Assembly: GCA_958450365.1 (NCBI GenBank)
Contig: CAUEEP010000741.1
Coordinates: 2,717,501 to 2,781,500, forward strand
DNA from: Mesorhabditis belari
Lineage: Eukaryota; Nematoda; Chromadorea; Rhabditida; Rhabditidae
Reading direction: 5' to 3'
DNA: 64,000 bases
The notes beneath the pieces are model-generated. The model saw only the letters and a list, made by a program, of their open reading frames with translations. It did not search any database and had not been told where the DNA came from. A program made the position numbers and the translations under genes. Shown here piece by piece: positions 45,795 through 57,305 of the stretch (the first letter of the stretch is position 1; every line of letters starts with the position of its first letter).

Positions 45795-46347
45795 TAAGAC
45801 ATTTAGGCAAAACATTTAGCTTGTATACTGTAGCAGACTATGGCTATACTGTAGCTAGACTTGAGGGTACTGTAGCAGAGTGTAGCAGACTGTAGCTATA
45901 CTGTAGCTAGACTTGAGGGGACTGTAGCAGACTGTAGCAGACTGTAGCTAGACTTGAGGGGACTGTAGCAGACTGTAGCAGACTGTAGCTATACTGTAGC
46001 TAGACTTGAGGGGACTGTAGCAGAGTATAGCAGACTGTAGCTATACTGTAGCTAGACTTGAGGGGTCTGTAGCAGGCTGTAGCAGACTGTAGCTAGACTT
46101 GAGGGGACTGTAGCAGACTGTAGCAGACTGTAGCTAGACTTGAGGGTACTGTAGCAGACTGTAGCTAGACTTGAGGGGACTGTAGCAGACTGTAGCTAGA
46201 CTGTAGCTAGACTTGAGGGTACTGTAGCACTGTAGCAGGCTGTAGCAGACTGTAGCAGACTGTAGCTAGACTTGAGGGGACTGTAGCAGGCTGTAGCTAT
46301 ACTGTAGCTAGACTTGAGGATACTGTAGCAAGAGTCTCTATGGCTAC
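45795..46347. repeat. CTGTAGC-based minisatellite
   Basis: Composite units of GACTGTAGCAGACTGTAGC and TAGACTTGAGGGGACTGTAG, mostly about 30-45 bp, arranged irregularly. Confidence 0.85.
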
Positions 46348-46794
46348 ATCAGAGTCTATATGGCTATGAAAGCATTTAAGGGATACTGTAGCGGAAGCTG
46401 TAATAAAGTAGCATATCAACTTTTCGATTTATCCAAGCTTTACCAAATTTTATTGTATAAATATGTTTCGAGTATTGTAAATGGAAATAAACTTTCGAAT
46501 TGTGAAAAGAGCACTTGTAAACTACAATGAAACCCTATTAAAACGTTTCTTGAAAATCAAATAAACAAAGACAATGAACTTTTTCGTTTTCTGCACAAAT
46601 GTGAATCATTCGGGCCCGTTTTTTGGCGTTTCTTTTGCTCTTTCTTTTGCTTTTCCCCTTTTCAAACCCTCGACATCCCTTTGAAAAGTGCAAAAAGACA
46701 ATGATCCGATGAAAATCGGCAAAAAATTTACATCATATTTTTCAAAAAATATTCTTTTGTTTTTGATTTTTAAAGAAAAAACAATTATTTTTTT

Positions 46795-47262
46795 TTGTCG
46801 GTTTGAGGGAAAATTTATGAAATGAAGTTAGAAAAGTGATCTTTTGATCTTTCCAAATTCAAAAGTTTAATTGATTTCTTGATTTCTTTAAAATTTAAAA
46901 ATCAATTAAAGCTTTTGAGGTTGACAATCGATTGACAATATTGTGATTCTGTTTTTGACAAGTTAAAGTAAGGCAATCCGGTTTTAAAGCTTGCTTGGTG
47001 TGCGCACAAGATGGAAACACAAAATTTCCGCGTCAGATTCTCATTTCTTTTCTTTTCTTTTTATTTTTATTTATGAAATGAAGTGAGAAAAGTGATCTTT
47101 TGATCTTTCCAAATTCAAAAGTTTAATTGATTTCTTTAAAATTTAAAAATCAATTAAAGCTTTTGAGGTTGACAATCGATTGACACAATTGTGATTCTGT
47201 TTTTGACAAGTTAAAGCAATCGAATCCGTTTTTAAAGCTTGCTTGGTGTGCGCACGAACTGT
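46795..47262. repeat. About 200-bp duplication
   Basis: The block with AAAGTGATCTTTTGATCTTT...CTTGCTTGGTGTGCGCAC at 46820-47010 is repeated at 47080-47256. A GGAAACACAAAATTTCCGCG segment follows the first copy and recurs at 47550, after the next array, so the array grew between them. Confidence 0.8.
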
Positions 47263-47548
47263 ATTGGAACCTTATCGGAACCGTATTGGAACCGTATTAG
47301 ATCAAAATAGGAGCCGTATTGGAACCGAATTGGAACCGTATTGGATCCGTATTGAAACCGTATTGGAACCTTAAAAGGAACCGTATTGGAACCGTATTGG
47401 AACCGTATCGGAACCGTATTGGAACCGTATCGGAACCGTATTGGAACCTTAAAAGGAACCGTATTGGAACCGTATCGGAACCTTAAAAGGAACCGTATTG
47501 GAACCTTTTAGATCAAAGTAGGAGCCGCATTGGAACCGTATTGGAAAA
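47256..47548. repeat. About 10-11-bp GGAACCGTATT minisatellite
   Basis: About 25 copies with TTAAAAGGAACC and GATCAAAATAGGAGCC variants. Confidence 0.85.
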
Positions 47549-47601
47549 TGGAAACACAAACTTTCCGCGTCAGATTCTCATTTCTTTTCTTTTCTTTTTC
47601 T

Positions 47602-47842
47602 CATAGCAACAGCTTAGTGCTAAATTGAAGGTGCCAGAAAGGATGTGTTTCGATTTTTGAGCACAAATTTTACACCAAAGAACAAGCTCAAGCCTCAAAC
47701 CGGGAAATAAATTCTATTTTTTGATGCCCATTCGTTCTAATGGTCAGCGGATTGAACCCTATTAAAAATGAGCGAATAAAACGCGAGCTTACACTCAAAT
47801 CTGATCTAATAGCTGCGGTTGAACTTGAATTCAGTGATCGTT
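47602..47842 (+). repeat. About 240-bp dispersed duplicate, copy B
   Basis: Near-identical to 43855-44110, in the same orientation. The GTGCCAGAAAGGATGTGTTT motif is at 47631. Confidence 0.8.
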
Positions 47843-49780
47843 TCGATGATTTTCGATGATTCTGTGTGGCTAGGAGAAATTTGAGTTATTATTAGATTGC
47901 TCAATGTTTTTTAGAATTGATGAAAGTTTTAGTTTCGTTTTATTTTTTAGTTTAGTCTTATTTTTTATTTTCATTCTATTTCTATTACATTTAAAAGAGA
48001 TTATTCAAAAATAATGATTCAATAAAAAGTTTTAAAGTAAAAAGCCTCGTAAAGAAGGATCGAAATGTCATTTTTGATGTCAGATTTCATTTTTGATGTC
48101 AAATGTCATTTTTCCTACTTGCCAACCCCATTTCTCGTTGTAGAATTGCAGCTAATCTTTTTAGTCATCAATATTCATGATGCGATCTATTGAATGAAGT
48201 TATCACTTATTCCAAATGATCACCTCCACTTCTGGCCATTCCCTTTTTGAGATGATGAAGTTTCTGGTGTGCTGTGAACGCCAGAAGTGGTAGTTTACAG
48301 AAGAAAGTTATTATTGGATTGCTCAGAAGTTGCGCCTGAATTTTACAGTGTGAGCACAAATTGTACCCCGTGCAATTATGTCAGCTCCGAGCCAAACTGA
48401 TATTTTAGTTACTATTATTATTGAATGATTTGTCTATTCTTATGTAAATGTGTTCTCCCCTGTGCTTATCCCATTCATCGCCGAGAAGGGCCTAGGAGGC
48501 CGAGTAGCGCCTAGGAGGCCGAGAGGGGCCCTTGGGATTACCTAGGAGGACAAGTGAGGCTCTCAATTGGCCTCTGAGGCCCTTCATCCCCTTTCACTCA
48601 TTTGTAATCTATTCGTCTTATCGTACTGTAAAGAAAGAAACATATCTTCCGGGTCTATGCAACTGCAGTTCAGATCGGTTATTCCACAGGGACTCCCCTC
48701 TAATACGTTGGAGGAGTTGGGTTGTCGGGGTGTTAGAGATGGCAGGATATCAAAAGGATCCACTCTAACTTAACCCAAATTCTAGTCCATGTCCGTTTAC
48801 TCCTAAGCAAACAGCTTTCAACAATAAAGCTTTAACAATCAATCTATTCATTTATAACAATCAATTCATCAATCAATCTATCCAATTCATAACAATCAAA
48901 CCACCAATCAATCCATCCAATTCATCCAAATCATTCAGGCAAGCCTTTAACTTCTTAAACTTTATATAACCGATTCTAAACAAATAATCAAATATTCAAG
49001 ATTTCCGGGTGACACTTTGACCTAGGGGAAAAGTTTGAATCGATTCTGGGATAAGGGTTCAAGTTCAAGAGGCGAAAATCTGAACGGATCTTCACAATCA
49101 GGGCTTCCCTCCAATCTATTCCCTATATTTTGCCCATTTCTGCCAATTCGCGTGTAATCTCATTTTGAGATAAACCCCCTCAATCACTTGTTCCTCTTGG
49201 TTCTTGTTCTCTTGCACAAATCCTAATTCTTTGCTTTTTTTACGTAATGTCAGTGATTTTCTTTCTTTCTTTTCTTTCTTTCTTTCTTTTCTTTCTTTCT
49301 CTCTTTCTTTATATTTCTTCATTGTTTTCTTTCTTTTTCTTGATATGATATTCAGCTGATCGAAAACTTTTTCTCTTCTTTGTCAAATTCATCCTAAGGA
49401 TATATCTAATTTTCTCAAAAATCTCTTTTTTTTGATTGTTTCCCACCAGCTTTTGTTATTGTCAAATAAGTGAACCCAGAATCCCGGGAATTTCCCCATT
49501 TTTGACATGTTTAACAACAATATTTAACACTTTTTATTCACAAAATAGTATTAGATTGTATAGAGGTGTTTGTTTTGTTTTTTTTAGATCAAAATTTGCA
49601 TAGAAATCTTGTTAGATTATGCGTATAAGATCATTGGTTTTCCATATCGGGGAGCGGTCCGTTACGGGGGCGAAATGAAAAAGAGAATTCGCACATTGTC
49701 TATATTATACAAAAAATACCACCAAAAATCAGTGAATTGACCCGTTCTTCCACAGCCTTAATTAGCGCAAAGGACTAAAA
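47843..49780. other. No supported gene; one GC-richer patch
   Basis: The patch 48478-48600 has three GCCTAGGAGGCCGAG-type repeats and then a less AT-rich stretch to 48780, perhaps a retroelement 3' region. A CAATCAATC-rich stretch spans 48835-48930 and a CTTT run spans 49258-49315. No reverse transcriptase motif was found here. Confidence 0.35.
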
Positions 49781-50510
49781 AACCCACGAAATGACTCTTC
49801 CACTTGAGGCAGAATCACAACCTTGCCACAGTTGCAAATCCATGGATGGCCGGGCTGGGGCTCGACGAAGTACCCCATGGCTCGACGCCAAGCGGAGAAA
49901 CCAGCGCAAGGCGCACGCACCCCCGACTAACCCGCGCCCCGACGTTGGCAAATGCAGATCAGGATCGACCACAGACCCTTCCCGGTGTTCTTATTTTGAA
50001 TCACAATCGACTCATAGATCACAATCTGCTCACAGATCACAACCTGCTTCCACATTTCTCTATCCCTTGCTATTGTCATCCAGTGTTTCCTGTTTCGGTC
50101 GAGGTCTTCTAGCTTCTTCTAGTTGGGCTAGCTAGTTGGGCTAGCTAGTTGGGCTAGCTAGTTGGGCTAGCTAGTTGGGCTAGCTAGTTGGGCTAGCTAG
50201 TTGGGCTAGCTAGTTGGGCTAGCTAGTTGGGCTAGCTAGTTGGGCTAGCTAGTTGGGCTAGCTAGTTGGGCTAGCTAGTTGGGCTAGCTAGTTGGGCTAG
50301 CTAGTTGGGCTAGCTAGTTGGGCTAGCTAGTTGGGCTAGCTAGTTGGGCTAGCTAGTTGGGCTAGCTAGTTGGGCTAGCTAGTTGGGCTAGCTAGTTGGG
50401 CTAGCTAGTTGGGCTAGCTAGTTGGGCTTCTTCTGGTGTCTTGGCGCCGAGCACGATGTCGTCTGCGAAGCGTAGGTTGGCGATGGTAATAAGATCATAG
50501 GAAATATCAA
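49780..50510 (-). mobile_element. LINE remnant with YADD-type motif and an array in place of its middle
   Basis: On the minus strand, 50500-50430 reads ITIANLRFADDIVLGAKTPE, the F-A-D-D catalytic motif of reverse transcriptases. A 14-bp array interrupts it. After the array, EDLDRNRKHWMTIARDREMW (about 50110-50050) resembles the C-terminal end of RTE/L1-like ORF2, where an A-x-DR-xxW motif is usual. Roughly 200 codons that normally separate these are missing. The remainder (49780-50040) is GC-richer than its surroundings. Confidence 0.65.
50122..50436. repeat. 14-bp minisatellite, almost perfect, about 22 copies
   Basis: Unit GCTAGCTAGTTGGG. Nearly every copy is identical, suggesting very recent growth or an assembly-collapsed longer array. 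The unit contains the GCTAGC palindrome. It replaces part of the LINE reading frame. Confidence 0.92.
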
Positions 50511-50515
50511 AGTTA

Positions 50516-50990
50516 TTGGGTTGGTGGCTTGGACTTGGCACGTTTTTAAAAATCAAATTTTTCTTCAATCAACAACTTCAAATGATGCGAGATATTTGCC
50601 ATTATTTTTTGCATGTTTTTTTGCTCATTTTACTGGTAGAAGTCGAATGCCTCTCTTGTACAGAATCTTCGGCTTTGACGCAAACCAATCTGTCAGCAAT
50701 TTCTTGACCTCTTCTTCGGAATCAAAGTGTTTGTTCGCCAAGAGATTGCTCATCGCCCGGAATAAGTAGTAATCAGAAGGTGCAAGATTAGGGCTGAACA
50801 AAGCTATATAGAGCTGCAAGACCAGAGCTGATCAGAGCTATATAGAGCTGCAAGATCAGGGCTGAACAGAGCTATATAGAGCTGCAAGATTAGAGCCTCG
50901 CTTCCAAGTGAGTTTAGCTTAGAACGAGTCATCTTCGAAACATGCGGTCTAGCATCATCATGTTGAAGGATTCATTTTGTCGTTGAGGTC
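50516..50990 (-). mobile_element. Truncated mariner fragment
   Basis: Begins with TTGGGTTGGTGGCTTGG (mariner-like end) behind TA. The minus strand reads SPNLAPSDYYLFRAMSNLLA, then HFDSEEEVKKLLTDWFASKP, then a near-normal C-terminus. At 50800-50890 a unit of about 33 bp (GCTATATAGAGCTGCAAGAT) is triplicated inside the coding region. The N-terminal half is gone. Confidence 0.75.
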
Positions 50991-51235
50991 TTTCTCTGGC
51001 AAAGCTTGGACAAATTAGTTAGCGAATCGATCTGCTAGAAATTTAACGCCAAAAGAGAAGACAGTTTGTCGGACGAAGAGGAGGCCAAACGGAAATGCCC
51101 GAGAATCCAGATTGAGATGAGTTATCGCGGATATTGAATATGATCCTTATAATATTATTAATCAAAATAATCATCAAAATATCGCTAAAAATCAAAGCAA
51201 CTGATTTATCCAATATTTTACATGCAATCATTTGG

Positions 51236-51560
51236 ATGATTTGAGCTCATTGTACTAGCAAAGACCGGATGCCTCTCACGTCGAAAATTTTTTTTGTTTT
51301 TGATGCGAACCAATCACACTCTTTGACATCATCTTCGGAATTGCCAAATCCAAATTGTCAAATCATTGCTCATCGCTCGGAATAAGTAATCAGAAGGTGC
51401 AAGATCAGGGCTGTATGTCGAATGGGTCATCACCATTCATCGAGATGAGTTTAGTGTAGAACGAGTCATCTTCGAAACATGTGGTCTAGCATTATCATGT
51501 TGTAGAATTAGTTTTCTCTTTGTGCTCTTTTCTCTAGTAAAGATTTGACTGACTTGTCTG
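51236..51560 (-). mobile_element. Second truncated mariner fragment, related to the previous one
   Basis: Matches 50633-50980 in the same orientation: ACCGGATGCCTCTC...CGGAATAAGTAATCAGAAGG...GAACGAGTCATCTTCGAAAC...TAGCATTATCATGTTG. The coding frame is broken. The 51000-51235 stretch between them is unassigned AT-rich sequence. Confidence 0.7.
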
Positions 51561-51664
51561 AGTAGACTGACTTTGATTTAGTTAACTTTTGCCTTGCTAC
51601 CTAAAAGTTCCCAGTAGATAAGCTCTTCCAAACCCAGAACACCGAGAGCCTAAACTTCTCATGC

Positions 51665-51815
51665 ACATTTGGCTTGACGTCTTGACGTTTGGATTGACGT
51701 CTTGATGTTTGGATTGACGTCTTGACGTTTGGATTGACGTCTTGACGTTTGGCTTAACGTCTTGATGTTTGGCTTGACGTTTGGCTTGATGTTTGGCTTG
51801 ACGTTTGGCTCATGC
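51665..51815. repeat. 20-bp minisatellite
   Basis: About 7 copies of GACGTCTTGACGTTTGGATT and shorter variants. Confidence 0.8.
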
Positions 51816-52400
51816 ACATGACGTCGGGTTCGGGCTTTTCCCCCTCAGCAACCAATTGGCGTCTTCTCCGAAAGTTGGCAGTTAGAATCGATTTTGTATC
51901 AATCTTACCGTCTTACTGTATCACTTGTAATTTAACGTGGATCCTTGTAAAATTTTACCCAAACTTTCTCCAAGCCATCCAGTTCACTCATCATCCCCTT
52001 TTCATTTTGTCCTTTGATTTGTCCTTTGATTTGTCCTTTCTTTGTCCTTTGATTTGTTCTCTGATCTATCCGATCGATCGTTTCAAATCACCTCATTCCA
52101 TTTCTTTTCATTCTTTTTTCTTTTGTTCCCTTCAAATGGCATCAATCATAGATCCAGTTTGAGATTCGAAATGAAAAAAGCAAATCAAAAACATTAAAAA
52201 AAAAAGATCAACGCCTTTGATTTCTATGCCTTCGCAATCTAAAAAAGAAAAGTGATGTGTCAGCTTAAATTTTTTCATTTTTATGAAATGATAACTTTCA
52301 GAGATTAATGTTTCCGGTAAATTTTGATTTCAAAATATTTTTTCTATGAAAGAAGCTTTTGATTGTCTTCTGATAAATTCCACGCTTGTTTGCTTTATTT
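51816..52400. other. No supported gene
   Basis: Has a TTTGATTTGTCC short repeat (52012-52060). A + frame to 52162 is mainly low-complexity. Confidence 0.35.
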
Positions 52401-52404
52401 TTCG

Positions 52405-52506
52405 AATGAATTGAATGAATTGAATGAATTAAATGAATTGAATGAATTAAATTAATTGAATGAATTAAATGAATTAAATGAATTAAATGAATGAATGAAT
52501 GAATGA
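52405..52506. repeat. AATGAATTGA minisatellite
   Basis: About 10 copies of a 10-bp unit, ending in a tetranucleotide GAAT run. Confidence 0.8.
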
Positions 52507-52591
52507 TGAATAGATTTCAAAATGAATGGATACTATTGGGTTCGTGAATTGATGACTAGGAGCTCTAGCTCTTGTTCTTACTCTAGATCTA

Positions 52592-53436
52592 TTGGGTTGG
52601 TGAATTGAAAACTGCCGGCTATTGTCATACGTCCCAGTTCTCACACTTTCTTCAAAAGAAACCCATTCTGGTGTCAATGGAAAAGTTGTAGAGAATCAAA
52701 AATCAAGCTTATATCCTAATTTCCAGGCCGATTCAAAAACTGGTTTTCAAGAAATGCCAAATTTACGAATTTTCACAAAACTTGCAACAAAATTTGCATT
52801 TTAAGCGAAACTACTAAGTGTATCTTTTTGGAAATTTGGCTATCAGCCTCATTTTTGATTCTCTACAACTTTTCTATTGACACCAAAATGGGTTTCTTTT
52901 GAAGAAAGTGCTCAAACTCTCTATCGGACATCTCCAGTCCTCCATTTTTGAGTCTCACACTTGTCTCACACACAAGCCAAAATCAAATCAAACCAATCCT
53001 ACTATGAAAGAGGAATCCGCAATGAATCCCTGAAGAAGAATAGGCCCTCCAAGTCAAAGATCGTTCTCCTCCACGACAACGCGCGCCCTCATGTTGCAAA
53101 ACTGACTCGCTCTAAAATAAACAGCCTGGTTTGGGAACATTTGGCTCATTCCCCATACAGTCCGAACCTTGCCCCTTCTGATTACTATTTATTGAGTAAT
53201 GAGCTGAGTAATGAGCTTGCGGGAAAACACTTCGATTCGGAAGAAGCAGTCAAAAATTGGCTCGAAAAGTTTTTCGATTCAAAACCAAAATCCTACGGCG
53301 AAAGAGGAATCCGCAAATTGCCTGTAAAATGGGCAGAAGTCGTCAATAATAATGGAAATTATTTGGAATAGATTTATGGTTTTGTGTTAAATAAATTTTA
53401 GTTCAAAGTCCCGCAGTTTTTAATTCACCAACCCAA
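52592..53436 (+). mobile_element. Deleted mariner carrying a nested MITE
   Basis: 845 bp with inverted ends TTGGGTTGGTGAATTGAAAA and its counterpart ...TTTTTAATTCACCAACCCAA, TA on both sides. The transposase C-terminal half is on the + strand (about 53030-53371): VLLHDNARPHVAK, SPYSPNLAPSDYYL, HFDSEEAVKNWLEKFFDSKP, ending TAG at 53371. The N-terminal half is replaced by a foldback element (52639-52912). Confidence 0.85.
52639..52912. mobile_element. Foldback MITE nested in the mariner
   Basis: Arms of about 65 bp: CACTTTCTTCAAAAGAAACC...GAGAATCAAAAATCAAG and the inverse at 52850-52912. About 140 bp interior. Confidence 0.75.
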
Positions 53437-53438
53437 TA

Positions 53439-53810
53439 CTAGGTTTGAGAAAAATGCCTATCTCAGCTGCGAAAAATTCAATTTTTACTCGCACTTTAAT
53501 AACAAAAAGAAGAACAATTATCCATGAAAGTATAACCAACATTATAATCCATCATTACCTACGACTTTCTGCCATCGATCTGCAAGCTTTCGGTTCTGAT
53601 CGAAGTACCACTCCTTCTGCTTCGAATCAAAGAACCCTTGGGAAGCTTCTTCAACTTCTTCAAGTGCTAGCAATAGCCGCTCAAAGCTCTTTTTCTTGCA
53701 AACTCATCTGGAATTACAAAAATCAAGATCGGTACAACACTAAAGGCGCGAAAAACCAGCATAACAATTGAATATTTCGCAGCTTTGTCAGAACTTTCTC
53801 CTCAACCTAA
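53439..53810 (-). mobile_element. Short internally deleted mariner, opposite orientation
   Basis: Ends CTAGGTTTGAGAAAAATGCC and, in reverse complement, TTAGGTTGAGGAGAAAGTTC, both followed by an AGCTGCGAAA word. The minus strand reads LEEVEEASQGFFDSKQKEWY...RWQKVVGNDG, the mariner C-terminus. It abuts the previous element with only a TA-containing junction. About 370 bp remain. Confidence 0.8.
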
Positions 53811-54149
53811 TTACTAATTCTTCTAATACTAAAGAAATGATTTTATTTTTTAATTAAATCAAAAAACTCAAGAAATAGTGGAAGACAGTTGATTTACATC
53901 TACTGTAAATGCTTTGAACTACTGTAAATGCTGTGAACGACATGTCGTTCTACATACTTTTCACTTGAATCGCCATTGTGGATCTTTTGTGATCTTTTGT
54001 GAATAGTATTCATTTTTAAAAAAAAAAGCGTATTTCATTCAATGAGCATTTGATTAAAAGCATCAATTTTAACAAATCAACTCCAAATCAAATTTGCCTA
54101 TAACGTACACGCAAAGAGAGTTTATGCCTTCGAAAGAAACTTTCTAATC

Positions 54150-54700
54150 ATCCGCTTTGATTGAAATTGATCCCTGCTCTTGTAAATTTGTAAATTCTGA
54201 TTCCAAAATTTTTCCGAGAACTTTCTTTCCAACCTAATACAAAGCAAAAGCATCTCTATGTAAATGATTGAGGAGATGTTCTTTGTGCGGCCGCGTAATC
54301 GCCGACGGCTGCCCCACCACCCGCTCGTGATCTGGCAAATGGCTCTGGTAGAAGATGCTTCCTTTTTCGAGTCCGTAAACCGTGCGTCGTAACCCTAATT
54401 TAAATCCAGGTTTCCAAATCCGTTCTTTGTGCGGCCGCGTAATCGCTTGTGATCTGGCAAATGACCCTAGTAGAAGGTGCTTCCTTTTTGGAATGCGTAA
54501 ATCGTGCGTCGTAATCTTCTAATTTAAATCCAGGCTTCCAAATCCGTTCTTTGTAGGGCCACGTAATCGCTCATGATCTGGCAGATAGCCCTAGTAGAAG
54601 GTGCTTCCTTTTTGAAGACCGTAAACCGTGCGTCGTAATCGTCTAATTTCAAAACCAGGCTTCCAAATCGTCGAATTTAAATCCGTATGTTGTTGTGCTC
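54150..54700. repeat. Dispersed element with triplicated module, copy 1
   Basis: The lead-in (GAAATTGATCCCTGCTCTTG...TTCCGAGAACTTTCTTTCCAACCTAATAC) is shared with 58310-58390. Three modules of about 125 bp follow: TTCTTTGTGCGGCCGCGTAA, TCGC...ATCTGGCAAATG, TAGTAGAAGGTGCTTCC, AAACCGTGCGTCGTAA, TTTAAATCCAGGCTTCC. The lead-in ends with a mariner-end-like CCAACCTAATAC. Confidence 0.75.
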
Positions 54701-55038
54701 GAATTCTTGGGTTTTGATGAGAATCGGTTCTAAATCGGACCTAAAGTGGGAGGATCGGTGACTGAACCAGTTTCGCGGCTTTGAAGTAACTTTATCATTT
54801 CGTTATATTTTCACTACAAATTTTACATTCTGTTAAACAGAAATTAGGTGTTTTTCTATCAATTCTACATCCTCAAACAGAAAGAATTTAATGTCACAAA
54901 AAAAAACTACAAAAAAGAATGTGTTTTCGTCTCAAGTGTGCGAAAAAGAATGGGTTTTCGCTTTTGTGAGCAAAAGTTTCTCTAAAATATCTCTAATATC
55001 TAAAGTATCTCAAAAAGTAACGTAAACTTTAAAAAATG
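54701..55038. other. No supported gene
   Basis: AT-rich; AAAGAATGTGTTTTCG at about 54914 and AAAGAATGGGTTTTCG at about 54947 are a short duplication that resembles the dispersed GTGTGTTT motif. Confidence 0.3.
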
Positions 55039-55039
55039 T

Positions 55040-55268
55040 AAACTCTTTCCTACTTTGTACTCTTTCCTACTCTTCCTACCTTCCCTAGAACCTTCCTACC
55101 CCTCTTCTCTTCCCTACTCTTCCCTACTCTTTCCCTACTCTTTCCTACTCTTCCTACTCTTCCCTACTCTTTCCTACTCTTCCCTACTCTTCCCTACTCT
55201 TCCCTACTCTTTCCTACTCTTTCCTACTCTTTCCTACTCTTTCCTACTCTTCCCTACTCTTTCCTACG
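55040..55268. repeat. 10-11-bp minisatellite
   Basis: About 21 copies of CCTACTCTTTC/CCTACTCTTC. Confidence 0.85.
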
Positions 55269-56115
55269 AAATGTAAATTGTAAATTTTTTTCTACAAAAA
55301 ATGATATCAATTGTTATTTGTGGCATCTCGAGTTCATTTCCTTTTCTCCCTTTTTTTTCTCTCCAAAAGTCGCTCCTTTATTTTTCAAGAGCAAAAAAAA
55401 ACTGTTGAATCATTCAATGCAAATCTTTTTTTCAAAAGTTTATTTGTATTCCTTTCTTTTTGTGTTTTCTAAAAGGCATCCCCTTTCTTTGGCTCAAAAT
55501 TCGACAAAATTAGACAAAAATTGACAAAATTTTTAATCCGCTTTCTCTGAGTTTTGTTCTCATTGCGTTTTTCTAGGGTTTCCCTCTCTAAATTTATCAA
55601 AATTTTCTAAAAATAGACTGATAAGTTGTGCAGATCCGTCTCTCATTTTTGGGACTTTGCTTTCGTGGTGTTTGGGTGGAATTTTCAAAGATTTTATTGA
55701 GTATATTGTAGTCTATCATCCAGAAGAGCTATCAACTAGAATAGCTATCATCTAGAATCACAAATTGTTCCCTTTCACTTGAATCGATTCTTCGCTTCAA
55801 TTTAAAAGCATATCGATTTGTTTAAATAAAAATATAAAATCTAAATGAATTTCTAGCGGGAATTTTTGATGCTAAATCTTTTCAATACCAGAATTTGTTG
55901 TTATGTTGAAGCTCATCATTTGATGGCCATCAAATCGGCCATTAAAGTAAAGTCCTAATAAGATGCTAAAAGAAATTACATGTAAAACTTTTATGATACT
56001 GATAAAGTCGACGTGTTTGTGAACATGTTGTTTGTCAACATGTTTGATATGTTTGAGCGTTAATTTTGAGGTTTTTGTCGATCAACACCAATCGGTTGGA
56101 CTTAATCCCGCCGCA
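55269..56115. other. No supported gene
   Basis: AT-rich. A palindromic TTTGATGGCCATCAAA with flank (55908-55945) is repeated at 57260-57302. Nothing else supported. Confidence 0.35.
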
Positions 56116-56117
56116 CA

Positions 56118-56541
56118 CCATCAAGCTCTAGCTGATAGCTATTCTAGATGATAGCTATTCTGGATGATAGCTCTTCTAGATGATAGCTCTTCTAGATGAT
56201 AGCTCTTCTAGATGATAGCTATTCTAGATGATAGCTATTCTAGATGATAGCTAGGCTTCTAGCTGATAACTCTTCTAGATAATAGCTATACTAGATGATA
56301 GCTATTCTAGCTAATAGTTATTCTAGCTGATAGCTCTTCTAGCTGATAGCTCTTCTAGCCGATAGCTATTCGAGCTGATAACTCTTCTAGATGATAGCTA
56401 TTCTAGATGATAGCTATTCTAGATGATAGCTATTCTAGATGATAGCTCTTCTTGACTGACACTATTCTAGATGATAGCTATTCTAGATGATAGCTATTCT
56501 AGATGATAGCTATTCTAGATGATAGCTATTCTAGATGATCC
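56118..56541. repeat. 16-bp minisatellite
   Basis: About 25 copies of GATAGCTATTCTAGAT with CTCTTC and GCTGAT variants. CTAGCTGATAG hairpins can form within and between units. Confidence 0.9.
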
Positions 56542-56754
56542 CCAGCTTACCAGCTATAATAAGGTTTAAAACAAACCTTCTGGCACACAATCCATCCAGA
56601 AAAGCCAAATTTACAATCACAACTTTTTTCTAGATAAAAATCCAGATGCTTTAACGTATAAACAACAATGAAAAGATCTCAATTAGCAGCAGAATTTGAA
56701 GCTTTTTTCCTCTTAAAAGTAAGCCTTTAAGCAACAAAACAAAACTAGATTTCC

Positions 56755-56908
56755 CAAGAAGGGATTGAACCCTCGACCTTTTCCTTTAGACCATTGCTTT
56801 CCTTTAGACCTTTAGACCATGCTCAAGACCATTGCTCTAACCATTGAGCTATCCAGTACAGAGGAAAGAGAAAGAGAAAGAGGGAAAGATAAGGGGAAAG
56901 AAGAAAAA

Positions 56909-56941
<33 letters not shown>

Positions 56942-56960
56942 AATAAAGAAAGAAAGAATT
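56755..56960 (-). repeat. tRNA-like element with TGGTCTAAAGG expansion and pyrimidine leader
   Basis: On the minus strand, a CTTTCTTTC/CTCTTTCC tract (56960-56866) leads into GTACTGGATAGCTCAATGGT, a good A-box with TTAGAGCAATGGT. Repeated TGGTCT/CTAAAGGAAA words follow (56775-56830), then the B-box GGTCGAGGGTTCAATCCC (56764-56781). Layout is the same as the 31590 and 45480 elements (pyrimidine leader, A-box, expansion, B-box) but with a different expanded word. Confidence 0.6.
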
Positions 56961-57077
56961 GATCAAAAGTTCCAAAAACAATAAAATAAGATTTCAAGTA
57001 AACAGCTGAATCAAATTTCTAAACAATCATAAAATTGGAATTACATTTTTCAAATCTGTAATCACCTTCAGCTTCAG

Positions 57078-57305
57078 AAATTTTTCCCCGGGTTTGTGAG
57101 GGAATTTTACGGGTTTGAATTTTACGATTTTCGGCTGGGTGAAAGGGGAAGTGAAAGAGGTTTTTTGAGTGAAAGAACTCAACAAAAAAAACAAAAAATT
57201 ATTAGCACGGAAATGACGGAAATCAGTGAAGAGAAAAGTGGGGAAAAGAATGAGCTCATCAAAAGAAGGAGCTCATCATTTGATGGCCATCAAATCGGTC
57301 ATTAA
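57078..57305 (+). CDS. Candidate exon of an unrecognised gene
   Basis: After CTTCAG (ending 57077), the frame KFFPGFVREFYGFEFYDFRL...GERGSERGFLSERTQQKKQK stays open to TAA 57303. A possible donor A|GTGAAG at about 57222 would end in the phase that the candidate exon at 60372 needs. The 3' 40 bp matches a repeat at 55908, so the true exon probably ends before it. No family recognised. Confidence 0.3.
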   Translation, partial: KFFPGFVREFYGFEFYDFRLGERGSERGFLSERTQQKKQKIISTEMTEISEEKSGEKNELIKRRSSSFDGHQIGH

